Origin: JBBROS01 sp965199595
Lineage (GTDB): Bacteria > Pseudomonadota > Alphaproteobacteria > Acetobacterales > Acetobacteraceae
Length of the DNA: 64,000 nucleotides
NCBI GenBank assembly: GCA_965199595.1
Contig: OZ241182.1
Span: forward strand, 434,001 to 498,000
Direction: 5' to 3'
The notes beneath the pieces were generated by a model that did not search any database, was not told the DNA's origin, and saw nothing but the letters and a program-made list of their open reading frames with translations. Numbering within the stretch: the first letter of the stretch is position 1; each line of letters starts with the position of its first letter. Positions 26,141-35,100 of this stretch are shown here, piece after piece. Both the position numbers and the translations under genes were made by a program.

Positions 26141-27369
26141 GTCACCCCGGCGCTCTCACCGGCCGGGAAGCGCCTTCCCAGTCTTCGCGGGACACCAGGC
26201 GCACTCTGGCCGTCGCCGGGTTGGCGCATGCGTTCCACGACGGTCTCACCTCCAGCATCTACCTGCTGATGCCGCTCTGGCAGGTGCGGTTCGGACTCGA
26301 TTACGGCGCGCTGGCGATGCTGAGGGCGCTCTACATCGGCGCTCTGGCGGGGTTGCAGATCCCATCCGGCTGGCTCGGCCGCAGAATAGGTATTCGGGCG
26401 GTGCTGGGGATCGGCACGCTGCTGAGCGGCGGCGCGTTTGCTCTCAGTGGTATTTCGGGCGGCCTGCTCGGCTTGGGTGCCACCCTCGTGCTGGCGGGCG
26501 TCGGCGGAAGCACGCAGCACCCGCTCGCCTCCGCCGCCGTTTCGCGGGCCTACGGCGGCGCGGCACGCGGCCCGCTTGGCCTCTATAACTTCGCGGGCGA
26601 TCTTGGGAAGGCGACGCTCCCGCCGGTGCTTGCCCTGGCGATGGGACCGCAGGGCTGGCACCCGGCGTTCTGGGCCGTTGCAGCCCTAGGGGCGGGAGTG
26701 GCGGTGTTGATCCTGTGGCTCATGCCCCGGCCCAGCAGCTACCAAGTCAACGCTGCCGCGCCGGCTGTTGCGGTCGCGAGAGCACCGGATCACGGCCGGC
26801 GTGGTCGCGGGTTCGGGCTTCTGGTCGCGATCGCCATGCTCGACGGCGCGGCCGGCGTCGCCCTTCTGCTGTTCCTCCCCGCGCTGATGCAGGCCAAGGG
26901 CGGAACCCCGGCCACCCTGGGCCTGGCCTTGTCCCTGTTGTTCGTGGGGGGTGCCTGCGGCAAGGCAGTCTGCGGCTGGCTGGGCAGCCGCCTCGGCCTG
27001 CTGGCGACCGTGATCGTGACCGAGATTGGCACCGCCGCGGCGATCATGGCCCTGCTCGCCTTGCCGTTCCTTCCAGCCTTGGTGCTGCTGCCGGTCTTGG
27101 GCGTCATGCTCAATGGTACGTCTTCCGTGCTCTACGGCACCGTCCCGGAACTCGCGCCGGGTTCCCGGATCGAACACGCCTTCGCCCTGTTCTACTCCTG
27201 CACGCTTGGTTCGAGCGCCCTGGCTCCCGTGCTGTATGGATGGCTGGGCGACGCCGCTGGGCCGCGCTGGGCCGTCATGTTGGCAGGTGCGACATCCTTG
27301 GCGGTCGTGCCGCTCATGATCCTGCTGGCGCCCCAGCTCGCACCATCCCGGCCTGCGGCACGGGCCTGA
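26137..27369 (+). CDS. MFS transporter, fosmidomycin-resistance-like
   Basis: 410 aa with about 12 hydrophobic helices. The opening VAGLAHAFHDGLTSSIYLLMPLW and the AMLRALYIGALAGLQIPSGWLGRR loop resemble the fosmidomycin resistance (Fsr) group of the major facilitator superfamily, an exporter group whose best known substrate is itself a phosphonate antibiotic. The gene is coupled to gntR by a 4-bp overlap. In this setting it could import phosphonoacetate-like substrates or export a toxic phosphonate; direction cannot be read from sequence. It is inside the transposon and is followed by the res region. Confidence 0.85.
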   Translation: MSHPGALTGREAPSQSSRDTRRTLAVAGLAHAFHDGLTSSIYLLMPLWQVRFGLDYGALAMLRALYIGALAGLQIPSGWLGRRIGIRAVLGIGTLLSGGAFALSGISGGLLGLGATLVLAGVGGSTQHPLASAAVSRAYGGAARGPLGLYNFAGDLGKATLPPVLALAMGPQGWHPAFWAVAALGAGVAVLILWLMPRPSSYQVNAAAPAVAVARAPDHGRRGRGFGLLVAIAMLDGAAGVALLLFLPALMQAKGGTPATLGLALSLLFVGGACGKAVCGWLGSRLGLLATVIVTEIGTAAAIMALLALPFLPALVLLPVLGVMLNGTSSVLYGTVPELAPGSRIEHAFALFYSCTLGSSALAPVLYGWLGDAAGPRWAVMLAGATSLAVVPLMILLAPQLAPSRPAARA

Positions 27370-27591
27370 TTCGGCCACCCCGGCCTACTCCGGCACTGTC
27401 GGCATTAGTCTCGTTCGGAGCTCGACCATGCTGACGCGCGTGGCCGTTTTGCCGATGACAACCTATGGGCTTGAAATCTTCCCTCCACCCCAGCGAGTCA
27501 TAGCCCCACTGGGGTAGACCCTTGTGGCATTGCCGAGTGGAACATTTCCGGCGTGCCATTAGGGTTGCTTCCGGTATTCTGGAACGGTAGC

Positions 27592-27618
27592 GTTCCGGGG
27601 TCTAGACCCTTTCGGAAC
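27592..27618. promoter_or_regulatory. Candidate res subsite / tnpR promoter region
   Basis: Outer arms GTTCCG and CGGAAC flank the perfect 12-bp palindrome GGGTCTAGACCC. A second dyad, GGAACG-GTAG-CGTTCC, overlaps at 27581-27596. This cluster of resolvase-type inverted repeats ends 3 bp before the tnpR start codon. The rest of 27370-27591 shows no gene. Confidence 0.5.
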
Positions 27619-27621
27619 AAA

Positions 27622-28192
27622 ATGGCCTCTTACGGCTACGCACGTGTCCAGCACTCTCGACCAAGACCTCACGATCCAGCGTGCGACCCTCAGGGCGGCC
27701 GGCTGCAGTGTCGTTCGCGCCGAGAAGGCCAGCGGTTCCCGCCGCGACGGGCGAACCGAGCTTCAGGTGCTGCTCGACTTCGTGCAGCCCGGTGACACCC
27801 TGGTCGTGACCCGCATCGATCGCCTTGCCCGCTCGATGAAAGACCTGCAGGACATCGTGCATGAGTTGAAGGGCCGCGGCGTGGCGCTGCGCGCAACCGA
27901 GCAGCCTGTGGACACCGGAACGGCGGCTGGCAAGGCGTTCCTCGACATGTTGGGCGTGTTTGCCGAGTTCGAGACCAATTTGCGGCGCGAGCGTCAGCTT
28001 GAAGGGATCGCGCTTGCAAAGACACGCGGCGTCTACAAGGGGCGCAAGCCCAGTGTTGACGCTGCCGAGGTAAGGCGTCTGCGGCATGAGGAGAAGCTGG
28101 GACCCGCCGCCATAGCGCGCCGGCTCGGCATCGGCCGTACCAGCGTCTACCGCGCCCTTGGGGCCGCGATGGTCGCCGGCCGCGTGCGATGA
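27622..28192 (+). pseudogene. tnpR: Serine resolvase of the phnA transposon, frameshifted at the catalytic serine
   Basis: From ATG 27622 the frame reads ASYGYARV, then an extra C at about 27649 shifts it. The remaining resolvase (STLDQDLTIQRATLRAAGC, ARSMKDLQDIVHELKGRG, a GVFAEFETNLRRERQ helix and a C-terminal HTH GPAAIARRLGIGRTSVYRAL) continues in the next frame to 28192. The shift falls exactly in the codon of the catalytic Ser of YARVS, so unshifted translation yields no active enzyme. A downstream ATG (27644 frame) would lack the serine. Either a true mutation or an assembly error. It lies 30 bp upstream of tnpA in the same orientation. Confidence 0.85.
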
Positions 28193-28222
28193 GTAGCACC
28201 CTCACGTGTCTCGGCTGAGCGG

Positions 28223-31207
28223 GTGCCGGTCTCGTTCCTGACCGCCGAACAGGAACGGCGCTATGGCCGATATGCCGGCGAACCGAGCGCGGAGCAGCTC
28301 GCGCGGCACTTCCACCTCGACGATGCCGATCGCGAGCTGGCCGGCACCAAGCGTTGGGATCACATGCGGCTCGGGTTTGCCGTCCAGCTCGGCACCGTTC
28401 GATTTCTCGGCGCGTTCCTGGACGAGCCTGCCGCTGTCCCCGGCGGGGTCGCAAGCCATTTGGCCCAGCAGCTTGGCATCTCCGATGCGGGCTGTCTGAC
28501 CCAATACGCCACGGCGTGGGGTCGATGGCTGCATTCGGCGGAGATCAAGGAGCGCCATGACTACCGCGAGTTCGCCGATCCTGCCGTCCACTTCCGACTA
28601 GCGCGCTGGCTCTATGCGCTGTGCTGGACCGGTACGGACCGGCCCAGCGTACTGTTCGACCGCGCGACCGTCTGGCTGGTGACGGAGAAGGTGCTGCTCC
28701 CCGGCGCATCCGCTCTTGAGCGCCTTGTCGCTCGCATTCGCGCCCGGGCCGCCCGTCGCCTCTGGCGCACGCTCGCCCGCGATGTGACGCCTGAACAGCG
28801 CACGACGCTCGATGCCCTGCTGATCGCAGGAGAGGGCGGCCGCCCCAGCCCGCTCGACCGCCTTAGGGACGGGCCATACCTACGCAGCGGCGCCGAGCTG
28901 TCCCGCGCCGTTAGCCGCCTGGACGAGGTCCGGGTGCTGACGCTGGGCTTGCCCACCATCGATCATGTGCCGCCGGGCCGGGTTACGGCACTCGCCCGGT
29001 TTGCGACCGTGGCCAAGGCGCAAGCCGTGGCGCGCATGCCGCTTGAGCGGCGCACGGCGACGCTGCTCGCCTTCGTGCGGACGCTGGAAGCGACCGCGCA
29101 GGACGACGTGCTCGACCTGTTCGACCTCGTGGTCACCGCCCTGTTCACCGACGCAGCCAAGGTAGGCAAGAAAGCGCGGCTGCGCACCCTCCGCGATCTC
29201 GATGCCGCAGCTCTTCAGCTCCGCCAAGCGGGCGGGGTGCTCATGGACGACGCGGTGGACGACGGCTCCGTGCGCGGGGCGGCCTTTGCGATCGTGCCGC
29301 GCACGATGTTCGCGGCGGCGCTGGAGCAGATCGACGCCATCGTCCAGCCGCCTGGCGACCTCTACTTTATCGAACTGCGTGCCCAGACCGGCAAGCTGCG
29401 CTTCCTGCCGGCCATGCTGCGATCCGTCTCCCTTGGCGCCACGCCAGCCGGGCAGCCAACGCTGGACGCGATACGCCATCTGCGCAGCACCGATGGGCGC
29501 GGCCCGGCTCCGTCGGCACCGCTCGGCTTCGTGCCAAGTGGCTGGAAGCGGCAGGTCAAAGCCGCCGATGGCGGCGTGGATAGCCTCGGTTATCGGCTTT
29601 GCCTGCTCGACGCGATGCGGATCGGGATCCGGCGGCGTGACCTGTTCGCGTCACCCAGCCTGCGCTTTGCCGACCCGCGGATCGGCCTGTTGGCGGGTTC
29701 AGCCTGGGAAGCGGCGCGGCCGTCCATCTGCCGCACCCTGGGTCTCTCGACCGATGGACCGGCCGAAGTTGCGCGTCTGGGCGAGCGCCTGGACACCGCC
29801 TATCAGGATACCGCGGCGAACCTGCCCAAGAACGCCGCTGTGCAGGTAGACGGCGGCGAGCTGGTGCTGTCCGCCCTCGACAAGCTGGAGGAGCCGCCCA
29901 GCTTGGTTGCGCTCAAGGCGGCCGTTGCCGCACGCATGCCGCTGGTGGATCTACCAGAGCTGCTGCTCGAAATGCACGCTCGCACCGGCTTTGCCGACGG
30001 GTTCACCCATGCCAGCGAGGGCGGCGCACGGGCCGGCGGCGTCGCCACCAGCCTATGCGCGGTGCTGCTTGCCGAAGCGTGCAACACCGGGTTCGAGCCG
30101 CTCATCCGGCGCGACAACGCGGCGCTGCGGCGCTCACGGCTGAGCTGGGTGCGGCAGAACTACATCCGGGCCGAGACGCTCACCCGAACGAACACCATCT
30201 TGGTCGCAGCCCAGAACCGCATCCCGCTCGCCCGCGCCTGGGGCGGGGGTGACGTAGCGTCCGCGGACGGGCTGCGCTTCGTGGTGCCCGTCCGCACGAT
30301 CCATTCGGGGCCGAACCCGCGCTACTTCGGCCAGGAGCGCGGGGTGACGTTCTACAATCTCGTCTCTGATCAGTTTACCGGGCTTAACGGCATCACCGTC
30401 CCCGGCACCCTCCGCGACAGCCTGACGCTGCTTTCCGTGGTGCTGGAACAGCAAACCGAGCTGCAACCGACCGAGATCATGTCCGACACCGGGGCCTATA
30501 CCGACACGATTTTCGGCATCTTCCACCTCCTGGGCTACCAGTTCAGCCCGCGTCTGGCCGACATCGGCGGCACCAGGTTCTGGCGCGTGGACGGCAAGGC
30601 CGACTACGGCGCTCTGGACGAGCTGGCCGCCCAGCGCATCAACGTGAAGCTTATCGTCCAGCACTGGGAGGACCTGCTCCGCCTGGCCGGTTCGCTCAAG
30701 CTCGGCACGGTGCAGGCCGCGGGCCTGATCCGAACCCTGCAAACCAAGGACCGCCCGACCAAGCTAGCCCGCGCGCTGGAAGAGTTGGGGCGGCTGATCA
30801 AGACGCTCTATCTGCTCCGCTTCATCGACGACGAAGCCTATCGGCGGCGCATTCTGGTGCAGCTCAACCGCGGCGAGGGCCGCCATCAGCTCGCCCGCGT
30901 CGTGTTCCATGGCAAGCGCGGCGAACTGCGGCAGCGCTACCGCGAAGGTCAGGAGGACCAACTCGGCTCGCTCGGCTTGGTGGTGAACGTCATCGTGCTG
31001 TGGAACACGATCTACATGGATGCCGCGCTGAACCAGCTCCGTGCCGAGGGCTTCGACGTGCGCCCGGAGGACGTGGCCAGGCTCTCGCCGCTCGGGTTCG
31101 ATCACATCAACATGCTAGGCCGGTACGCCTTCATCCTGCCCGACCAGATTGCCCGTGGAGAGCTTCGGCCGCTCCGCGATCCCACCATCATGGACGACGA
31201 GAGCTGA
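28223..31207 (+). CDS. tnpA: Tn3-family transposase, complete
   Basis: 994 aa from GTG 28223. The N-terminal DUF4158 region begins PVSFLTAEQERRYGRYAGEP. The C-terminal DDE_Tnp_Tn3 domain includes LQPTEIMSDTGAYTDTIFGIFHLLGYQFSPR with a catalytic Asp and the later VVFHGKRGELRQRYREGQEDQLGSLG region, and ends GFDHINMLGRYAFILP. Length and order are as expected for Tn3-family TnpA, and no break is seen. Its last codons run into the right inverted repeat (31204-31241), the usual arrangement. It is the only apparently complete transposase of a large element in the window, so the phnA transposon could still transpose, with cointegrate resolution impaired by the tnpR frameshift. Confidence 0.93.
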   Translation: MPVSFLTAEQERRYGRYAGEPSAEQLARHFHLDDADRELAGTKRWDHMRLGFAVQLGTVRFLGAFLDEPAAVPGGVASHLAQQLGISDAGCLTQYATAWGRWLHSAEIKERHDYREFADPAVHFRLARWLYALCWTGTDRPSVLFDRATVWLVTEKVLLPGASALERLVARIRARAARRLWRTLARDVTPEQRTTLDALLIAGEGGRPSPLDRLRDGPYLRSGAELSRAVSRLDEVRVLTLGLPTIDHVPPGRVTALARFATVAKAQAVARMPLERRTATLLAFVRTLEATAQDDVLDLFDLVVTALFTDAAKVGKKARLRTLRDLDAAALQLRQAGGVLMDDAVDDGSVRGAAFAIVPRTMFAAALEQIDAIVQPPGDLYFIELRAQTGKLRFLPAMLRSVSLGATPAGQPTLDAIRHLRSTDGRGPAPSAPLGFVPSGWKRQVKAADGGVDSLGYRLCLLDAMRIGIRRRDLFASPSLRFADPRIGLLAGSAWEAARPSICRTLGLSTDGPAEVARLGERLDTAYQDTAANLPKNAAVQVDGGELVLSALDKLEEPPSLVALKAAVAARMPLVDLPELLLEMHARTGFADGFTHASEGGARAGGVATSLCAVLLAEACNTGFEPLIRRDNAALRRSRLSWVRQNYIRAETLTRTNTILVAAQNRIPLARAWGGGDVASADGLRFVVPVRTIHSGPNPRYFGQERGVTFYNLVSDQFTGLNGITVPGTLRDSLTLLSVVLEQQTELQPTEIMSDTGAYTDTIFGIFHLLGYQFSPRLADIGGTRFWRVDGKADYGALDELAAQRINVKLIVQHWEDLLRLAGSLKLGTVQAAGLIRTLQTKDRPTKLARALEELGRLIKTLYLLRFIDDEAYRRRILVQLNRGEGRHQLARVVFHGKRGELRQRYREGQEDQLGSLGLVVNVIVLWNTIYMDAALNQLRAEGFDVRPEDVARLSPLGFDHINMLGRYAFILPDQIARGELRPLRDPTIMDDES

Positions 31208-31241
31208 AATGCAGTTTCGGTTCCGTTGCTACCGGACCCCC
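31204..31241 (-). repeat. Right inverted repeat of the Tn3-family transposon
   Basis: Read inward from 31241, the 38 bp start GGGGGTCCGGTAGCAACGG and end GCATTTCAG. The length of 38 bp and the GGGG terminus are typical of Tn3 family ends. It overlaps the tnpA stop codon and directly joins the interrupted aapJ gene. Confidence 0.85.
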
Positions 31242-31678
31242 AGCTCCTTGGCGGACTTCACGCCGGAGACGGCGGGCACCAGAAAGCCGGTGCCGTCGTA
31301 GAAGTCCACGGAGGTGAACATCAGGCCCAGGCTCGCCTCCCGCCCCAATGTCCAGGTCACGCTTCGGGAAAGCACGTCCACCTCACCCGACTGCAGCGCA
31401 GTGAAGCGGTTGACAGAGGAGAGCGGGACGAACTTGACCTTCTCCGCATAGCCCAGCGCGGCGGCGGCCACGGCCCGGCACAAATCGGCGTCGTTGCCGC
31501 GCATCACGCCCCGGCTGTCGGGCAGCGAAAAGCCCGGCGTCGTTCCGGAGACGCCGCAAAGCACCTGGCCGCGGGCGCGTACCCCGTCAAGCGTGGCGGA
31601 GCCGGAGCTTTGCGCCGACGCCGCCCCACTGGACAGCCCGAGCATGAGGACGGACAGGCCGAGAAAGGGTTTGAACAT
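31242..31678 (-). pseudogene. aapJ: aapJ, general L-amino-acid binding protein, cut by the Tn3-family transposon
   Basis: About 146 codons remain, with a signal peptide (LSVLMLGLSSGAASA). The start of the mature protein (LDGVRARGQVLCGVSGTTPGF) and the central KVKFVPLSSVNRFTALQSGE and VDVLSRSVTWTLGR segments match AapJ-type periplasmic proteins of about 340 aa. The gene stops at GVKSAKEL, where the transposon's right inverted repeat begins; the frame ends inside the transposon at 31229. The permease genes aapQMP normally downstream are not in the window. It lies 20 bp downstream of the cystathionine beta-lyase-like gene. Confidence 0.85.
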
Positions 31679-31698
31679 GATGGGGTGCTCCGGTCGGA

Positions 31699-32859
31699 TC
31701 AGGCGCGGACGGCGTCGAACAGGCCGGACAGGTCGGCCCAGAGGTCGGCCGGGTCTTCCAGGCCGATGCTGATGCGCAGGATGGTGCCGTCCTCGGGCCA
31801 GGCGGTCGCAACCCGGTCAGCCGTCACGGTCATGGGCGCGATCAGGCTCCGGGTGCCGCCCCAGGAGGCGCCGATGGCGAACAGGCGCATGGCGGTGAGC
31901 GCCGGGCCCAGTGCGGCCTCGGCAGCGGCGGGCAGAACGACGCTGAACAGCCCGCTGGCGCCGGTGAAGTCCCGCGCCCAGAACTCATGGCCTGGGCAGG
32001 AGGGCAGGGCAGGGTGCAGCACAAGCAGCCCGGGCAGCGCCTCGATCCGCCGGGCGAAGTCTAGCGCGACCCGGCCCACATGGGCCAGCCGCACGCCCAT
32101 CGTCTCGATCCCGCGCAGCGTCAGCGCCGCATCGTCGGGCGACACGCCGATCCCGATCATGCGCATCGTATCCTTCAGCCGCTGGCGCAGGCCCAGGTCG
32201 CGCACACTGACGGAGCCCAGCAGCAGGTCCGAATGCCCGCCAACGTATTTCGTCAGCGCCTCCATGGCAAAATCCGCCCCATGGTCCAGCGGCTTGAACA
32301 GCAGCGGCGTGGCCCAGGTGTTGTCGCACCCGACCAACGCCCCAGCCGCATGGGCCGCGTCGGCGATGGCGCGGAAGTCCTGGACCTCCATCGTCGTCGA
32401 GCCCGGCGATTCCAGCCACACCAGCTTCGTCGTCGCGTCCATCAGCCCGGCGATGCCCGCCCCGACCATCGGGTCATACACGACGTGGCGAATGCCGCGG
32501 GGCGCCAGGTAGTTCATGCAGAAGCCGCGCACGGGCGGGTAGGCGGTGTCAGGGATCAGCACGGTGTCGCCGGGCATCAGCACGCTCAGCAGCACGACGG
32601 TGATCGCGGCCTGGCCGGAAGGCAGCAGCACCGTGCGCTCCGCGTTGTGCAGGGCCGAAAGTTGCGCCTCCAGCGTGCGGGTCGTGGGCGTGCCGTGCAG
32701 GCCGTAGCTGTAGCCGTCGGGCCCGCGGTACTTGCGGTCGGCATAGGCCTGCGCGTCGGGGAAGACGATGGTGGACGCGCGGTATGTCGGTACGGCGAGG
32801 CTGGCGAAGCCGTCATGGGACACGGCGGGATGGTGAACGCAGCGGGACAGGTCTTGCAC
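31699..32859 (-). CDS. metC: PLP-dependent cystathionine beta-lyase / Cys-Met metabolism enzyme
   Basis: 386 aa, fold type I. The start of the domain (VPTYRASTIVFPD), the GYSYGLHGTPTTRTLEAQL region, the PLP phosphate-binding PSGQAAI, the VWLESPGSTTMEVQD stretch and the Schiff-base lysine in ALTKYVGGHSDLLLG are all present. The pattern is that of MetC, which splits cystathionine to homocysteine, pyruvate and ammonia. Side activity on other beta-substituted amino acids is common. It diverges from the LysR gene at 32956, its likely regulator. An amino-acid binding protein gene follows, so an amino-acid uptake and breakdown operon is plausible. Confidence 0.85.
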   Translation of the reverse strand: MQDLSRCVHHPAVSHDGFASLAVPTYRASTIVFPDAQAYADRKYRGPDGYSYGLHGTPTTRTLEAQLSALHNAERTVLLPSGQAAITVVLLSVLMPGDTVLIPDTAYPPVRGFCMNYLAPRGIRHVVYDPMVGAGIAGLMDATTKLVWLESPGSTTMEVQDFRAIADAAHAAGALVGCDNTWATPLLFKPLDHGADFAMEALTKYVGGHSDLLLGSVSVRDLGLRQRLKDTMRMIGIGVSPDDAALTLRGIETMGVRLAHVGRVALDFARRIEALPGLLVLHPALPSCPGHEFWARDFTGASGLFSVVLPAAAEAALGPALTAMRLFAIGASWGGTRSLIAPMTVTADRVATAWPEDGTILRISIGLEDPADLWADLSGLFDAVRA

Positions 32860-32910
32860 AGGGGCCTCGTCGGAAAGGGTGGCAGACCCTGGCCCGCAGC
32901 GGATAGAACC

Positions 32911-32918
32911 TCAATTGA
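32911..32918. promoter_or_regulatory. Possible LysR-type binding dyad
   Basis: The palindrome TCAATTGA lies in the 96-bp gap between the divergent metC-like and lysR genes, within a longer imperfect dyad CTC-AATTGATCG-GAG. The position fits a LysR autoregulatory site. The evidence is symmetry and location only. Confidence 0.3.
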
Positions 32919-32955
32919 TCGGAGCGCACCGGTCCATGCACAGGTGTTATGGGCG

Positions 32956-33849
32956 ATGAACTTCCGCCAACTCGAGATCTTCCGCGCCGTGATGGTCAGC
33001 GGGTCCGCGTCCCGCGCGGCCGAACTGCTGCAGATCACGCAGCCTGCCGTCAGCCGCGCGATCGGCGACCTGGAACAGGCGCTCGCCTTCCCCCTGTTCA
33101 ACCGCCTGCGCGGGCGCCTGGTGCCCACGCCCGAGGGCCAATTGTTCTTCCGCGACGTGACCGCTAGCTTCGTGGGGCTGGATCGGCTGCGTTCCGCAGC
33201 CGCCCGCATCCGGGACTTCGGATCCGGTGCCATCCGCGTCGCCAGCCTAGCGGCCCTTGGCTCGACGCTGGTCCCGGATGCAATCCGGCTGTTCCGGGAG
33301 CAAAACCCCAAGATTGCCGTCACGCTGCAGATCCTGTCCTCCGCCACCGTGCGCAACCTGGTCGCCGACGGACAGTTCGACCTCGGCCTCGCTGCCGATG
33401 AGGTCGATCTCACGGGCGTCGACCACACCCTGTTCAGCCGCTTCCGCGCCCTATGCGCCATCCCGCCCGGCCATCCCCTGGCGGATAAGCCCGTAATCCG
33501 GCCGCCGGACCTGCACCGCATTCCCTTCATCGCCCTGGCGCCCGAAGACGCAACGCGCCTGCGGCTCGAAGCGGTGCTGGACAAGGAGGGCATCCAGCCG
33601 GAGATCGTTGTCGAGACGCCGTATTCCCACACCGTTTGCGCGCTCGCGCTGTCCGGCGTCGGCGTGGGTCTGGTCAGTCCCTCGGCCGCCGACGGCTACG
33701 CCGAGCGTGGACTGGTGCTGCGCCCGTTCCAGCCGACGCTGCACTTCACAAGCTACCTCCTGTTCCGTCCCGACGCGCAGAAGGCACGACTGGTGAAGCA
33801 GTTCGTGCACGCCTTGACGGCTGCGCGCGATGCGCGGCGGACCGCCTGA
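32956..33849 (+). CDS. LysR-family transcriptional regulator
   Basis: 297 aa. The N-terminal HTH reads MNFRQLEIFRAVMVSGSASRA and continues AELLQITQPAVSRAIGDLE. The C-terminal effector domain has the periplasmic-binding-like pattern, with VLDKEGIQPEIVVETPYSHT and LALSGVGVGLVSPSAADG. Such regulators bind a small coinducer and activate a divergent gene, here most likely the metC-like lyase. The start is ATG 32956; longer upstream frames overlap the divergent gene and are not supported. The M20 hydrolase and binding-protein genes follow downstream in the same direction after 105 bp and might also be targets. Confidence 0.9.
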   Translation: MNFRQLEIFRAVMVSGSASRAAELLQITQPAVSRAIGDLEQALAFPLFNRLRGRLVPTPEGQLFFRDVTASFVGLDRLRSAAARIRDFGSGAIRVASLAALGSTLVPDAIRLFREQNPKIAVTLQILSSATVRNLVADGQFDLGLAADEVDLTGVDHTLFSRFRALCAIPPGHPLADKPVIRPPDLHRIPFIALAPEDATRLRLEAVLDKEGIQPEIVVETPYSHTVCALALSGVGVGLVSPSAADGYAERGLVLRPFQPTLHFTSYLLFRPDAQKARLVKQFVHALTAARDARRTA

Positions 33850-33954
33850 CACAGGCCGACCTATAACATCCATGCATCGACCAGCGCCTCTGGTACGATT
33901 GTCACGACGCCTCCGGCCGCGCAGCCTCGCCGGACAGAAAGGTGGAGACGCCGC

Positions 33955-35100
33955 ATGGACGACGCATTGGCTGAAACGCTGACCGGATGGCGCCGCCATC
34001 TGCACGCTCACCCCGAGCAATCCGGCCACGAGGAACAGACCGCGGCCTTTGTGCAGGCGCGGCTGCGGGAGATGGGCGTCCCGTTCACCGCCGGCGTCGG
34101 AGGGCATGGCATCGTCGCGACGGTGGCGCGCGGCAGTTCCAACCGCAGCGTCGGCTTGCGTGCCGACATGGATGCACTGCCGATCGAGGAGACGACCGGC
34201 GTCCCCTATGCGTCCACGAACACCGGCGTCATGCACGCCTGCGGCCATGACGGGCACACCGTCTCGCTGCTCGGCGCAGCCGCCCTGCTGCAACAGGACA
34301 AGGGCTGGACCGGAACCGTGCAGCTGGTCTTCCAGCCCGCCGAGGAGGACGGCACCGGCGCCCTGGCGATGATCGCGGACGGCCTGTTCGACCGCTTCCC
34401 GATGGAGCGCATCTTCGGCTACCACAACTGGCCCGGCATGCCCGCCGGCCAGGTCGGTGTGCACGCTGGCCCCGTGATGGCCCAGGGCGGCCGTATCAAG
34501 CTGACGGTGAAGGGCCACGCCGGCCACGGCGCAAAGCCGAACGAGACGCGCGACCCCATCGTCGCGGCCGCGCACCTCGTCGTCGCGCTGCAATCCGTGG
34601 TCGCCCGCAACGTCGATCCTCTGGAAGCCGCGGTCGTCACCATCGGTGCCATCAACGGCGGCACCTCCTCTAACCAGATCCCCGAGCTGGTCACCCTGCT
34701 GGGCACCGTACGGTCGTTCCGCCCCGGCCAGCGGGAGGAGATCGTCGCCCATATCCGCCGCATCTGCGACGGCGTGGGCGCAACCTTCGGGGTGGAGGTC
34801 ACGCTGGATGCAGCCGCGGGCGGCAGGGTTCTGACCAACAGCCCGGCAGAAGCCGACCTGGCTGCCGAGGCCGCGGCGATGGCCGGGCTCGCGGTGGACC
34901 GCACCGTGCGGCCCAGCGCGAGCGGCGAGGACTTTGCCCGCTACCGGGCGTTGCGGCCCGGCGCCTTCGTGTGGATCGGCAACGGCGTCGCCGGGCCAGG
35001 ACACGAGATGCACAACCCCGGCTACGACTTCAACGACGCGATTCTGCCGGCCGCCGCAACCTGGCTCGCAATGGTCGCCAAGCGGGCGCTCGCAGCATGA
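33955..35100 (+). CDS. M20-family amidohydrolase (hippurate hydrolase/N-acyl amino acid type)
   Basis: 381 aa metallopeptidase of the M20D group. Metal-binding and catalytic motifs are GLRADMDALPIEE, VMHACGHDGHT, VFQPAEEDGTGA and the late ENP-type GPGHEMHNPGYDFND with a ligand His. The lid domain lies in the middle (about residues 185-295). Such enzymes hydrolyse N-acyl or N-aromatic-acyl amino acids. The adjacent dipeptide-type substrate-binding protein begins with an ATGA overlap, so uptake and hydrolysis of a peptide-like or acyl amino acid compound is likely. No signal peptide is present, so it is cytoplasmic. Confidence 0.9.
   Translation: MDDALAETLTGWRRHLHAHPEQSGHEEQTAAFVQARLREMGVPFTAGVGGHGIVATVARGSSNRSVGLRADMDALPIEETTGVPYASTNTGVMHACGHDGHTVSLLGAAALLQQDKGWTGTVQLVFQPAEEDGTGALAMIADGLFDRFPMERIFGYHNWPGMPAGQVGVHAGPVMAQGGRIKLTVKGHAGHGAKPNETRDPIVAAAHLVVALQSVVARNVDPLEAAVVTIGAINGGTSSNQIPELVTLLGTVRSFRPGQREEIVAHIRRICDGVGATFGVEVTLDAAAGGRVLTNSPAEADLAAEAAAMAGLAVDRTVRPSASGEDFARYRALRPGAFVWIGNGVAGPGHEMHNPGYDFNDAILPAAATWLAMVAKRALAA

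Larger units (their letters stand above)
22964..31241 (+). mobile_element. Tn3-family transposon carrying a phosphonoacetate hydrolase cassette
   Basis: The unit reads IRL, phnA(-), aspartoacylase-like(-), gntR(+), MFS(+), res region, tnpR(+), tnpA(+), IRR. The right end is a 38-bp repeat starting GGGGGTCCGG (read inward) at 31204-31241. Its inner 27 bp recur inverted at 22978-23004 with one mismatch, just outside phnA. The outer part of the left end does not match, so its exact first base is uncertain (a GGG at 22964 is used here). No 5-bp target duplication was found. The right end interrupts aapJ, and the left side borders IS110, so part of the original flank has been lost. Confidence 0.75.
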
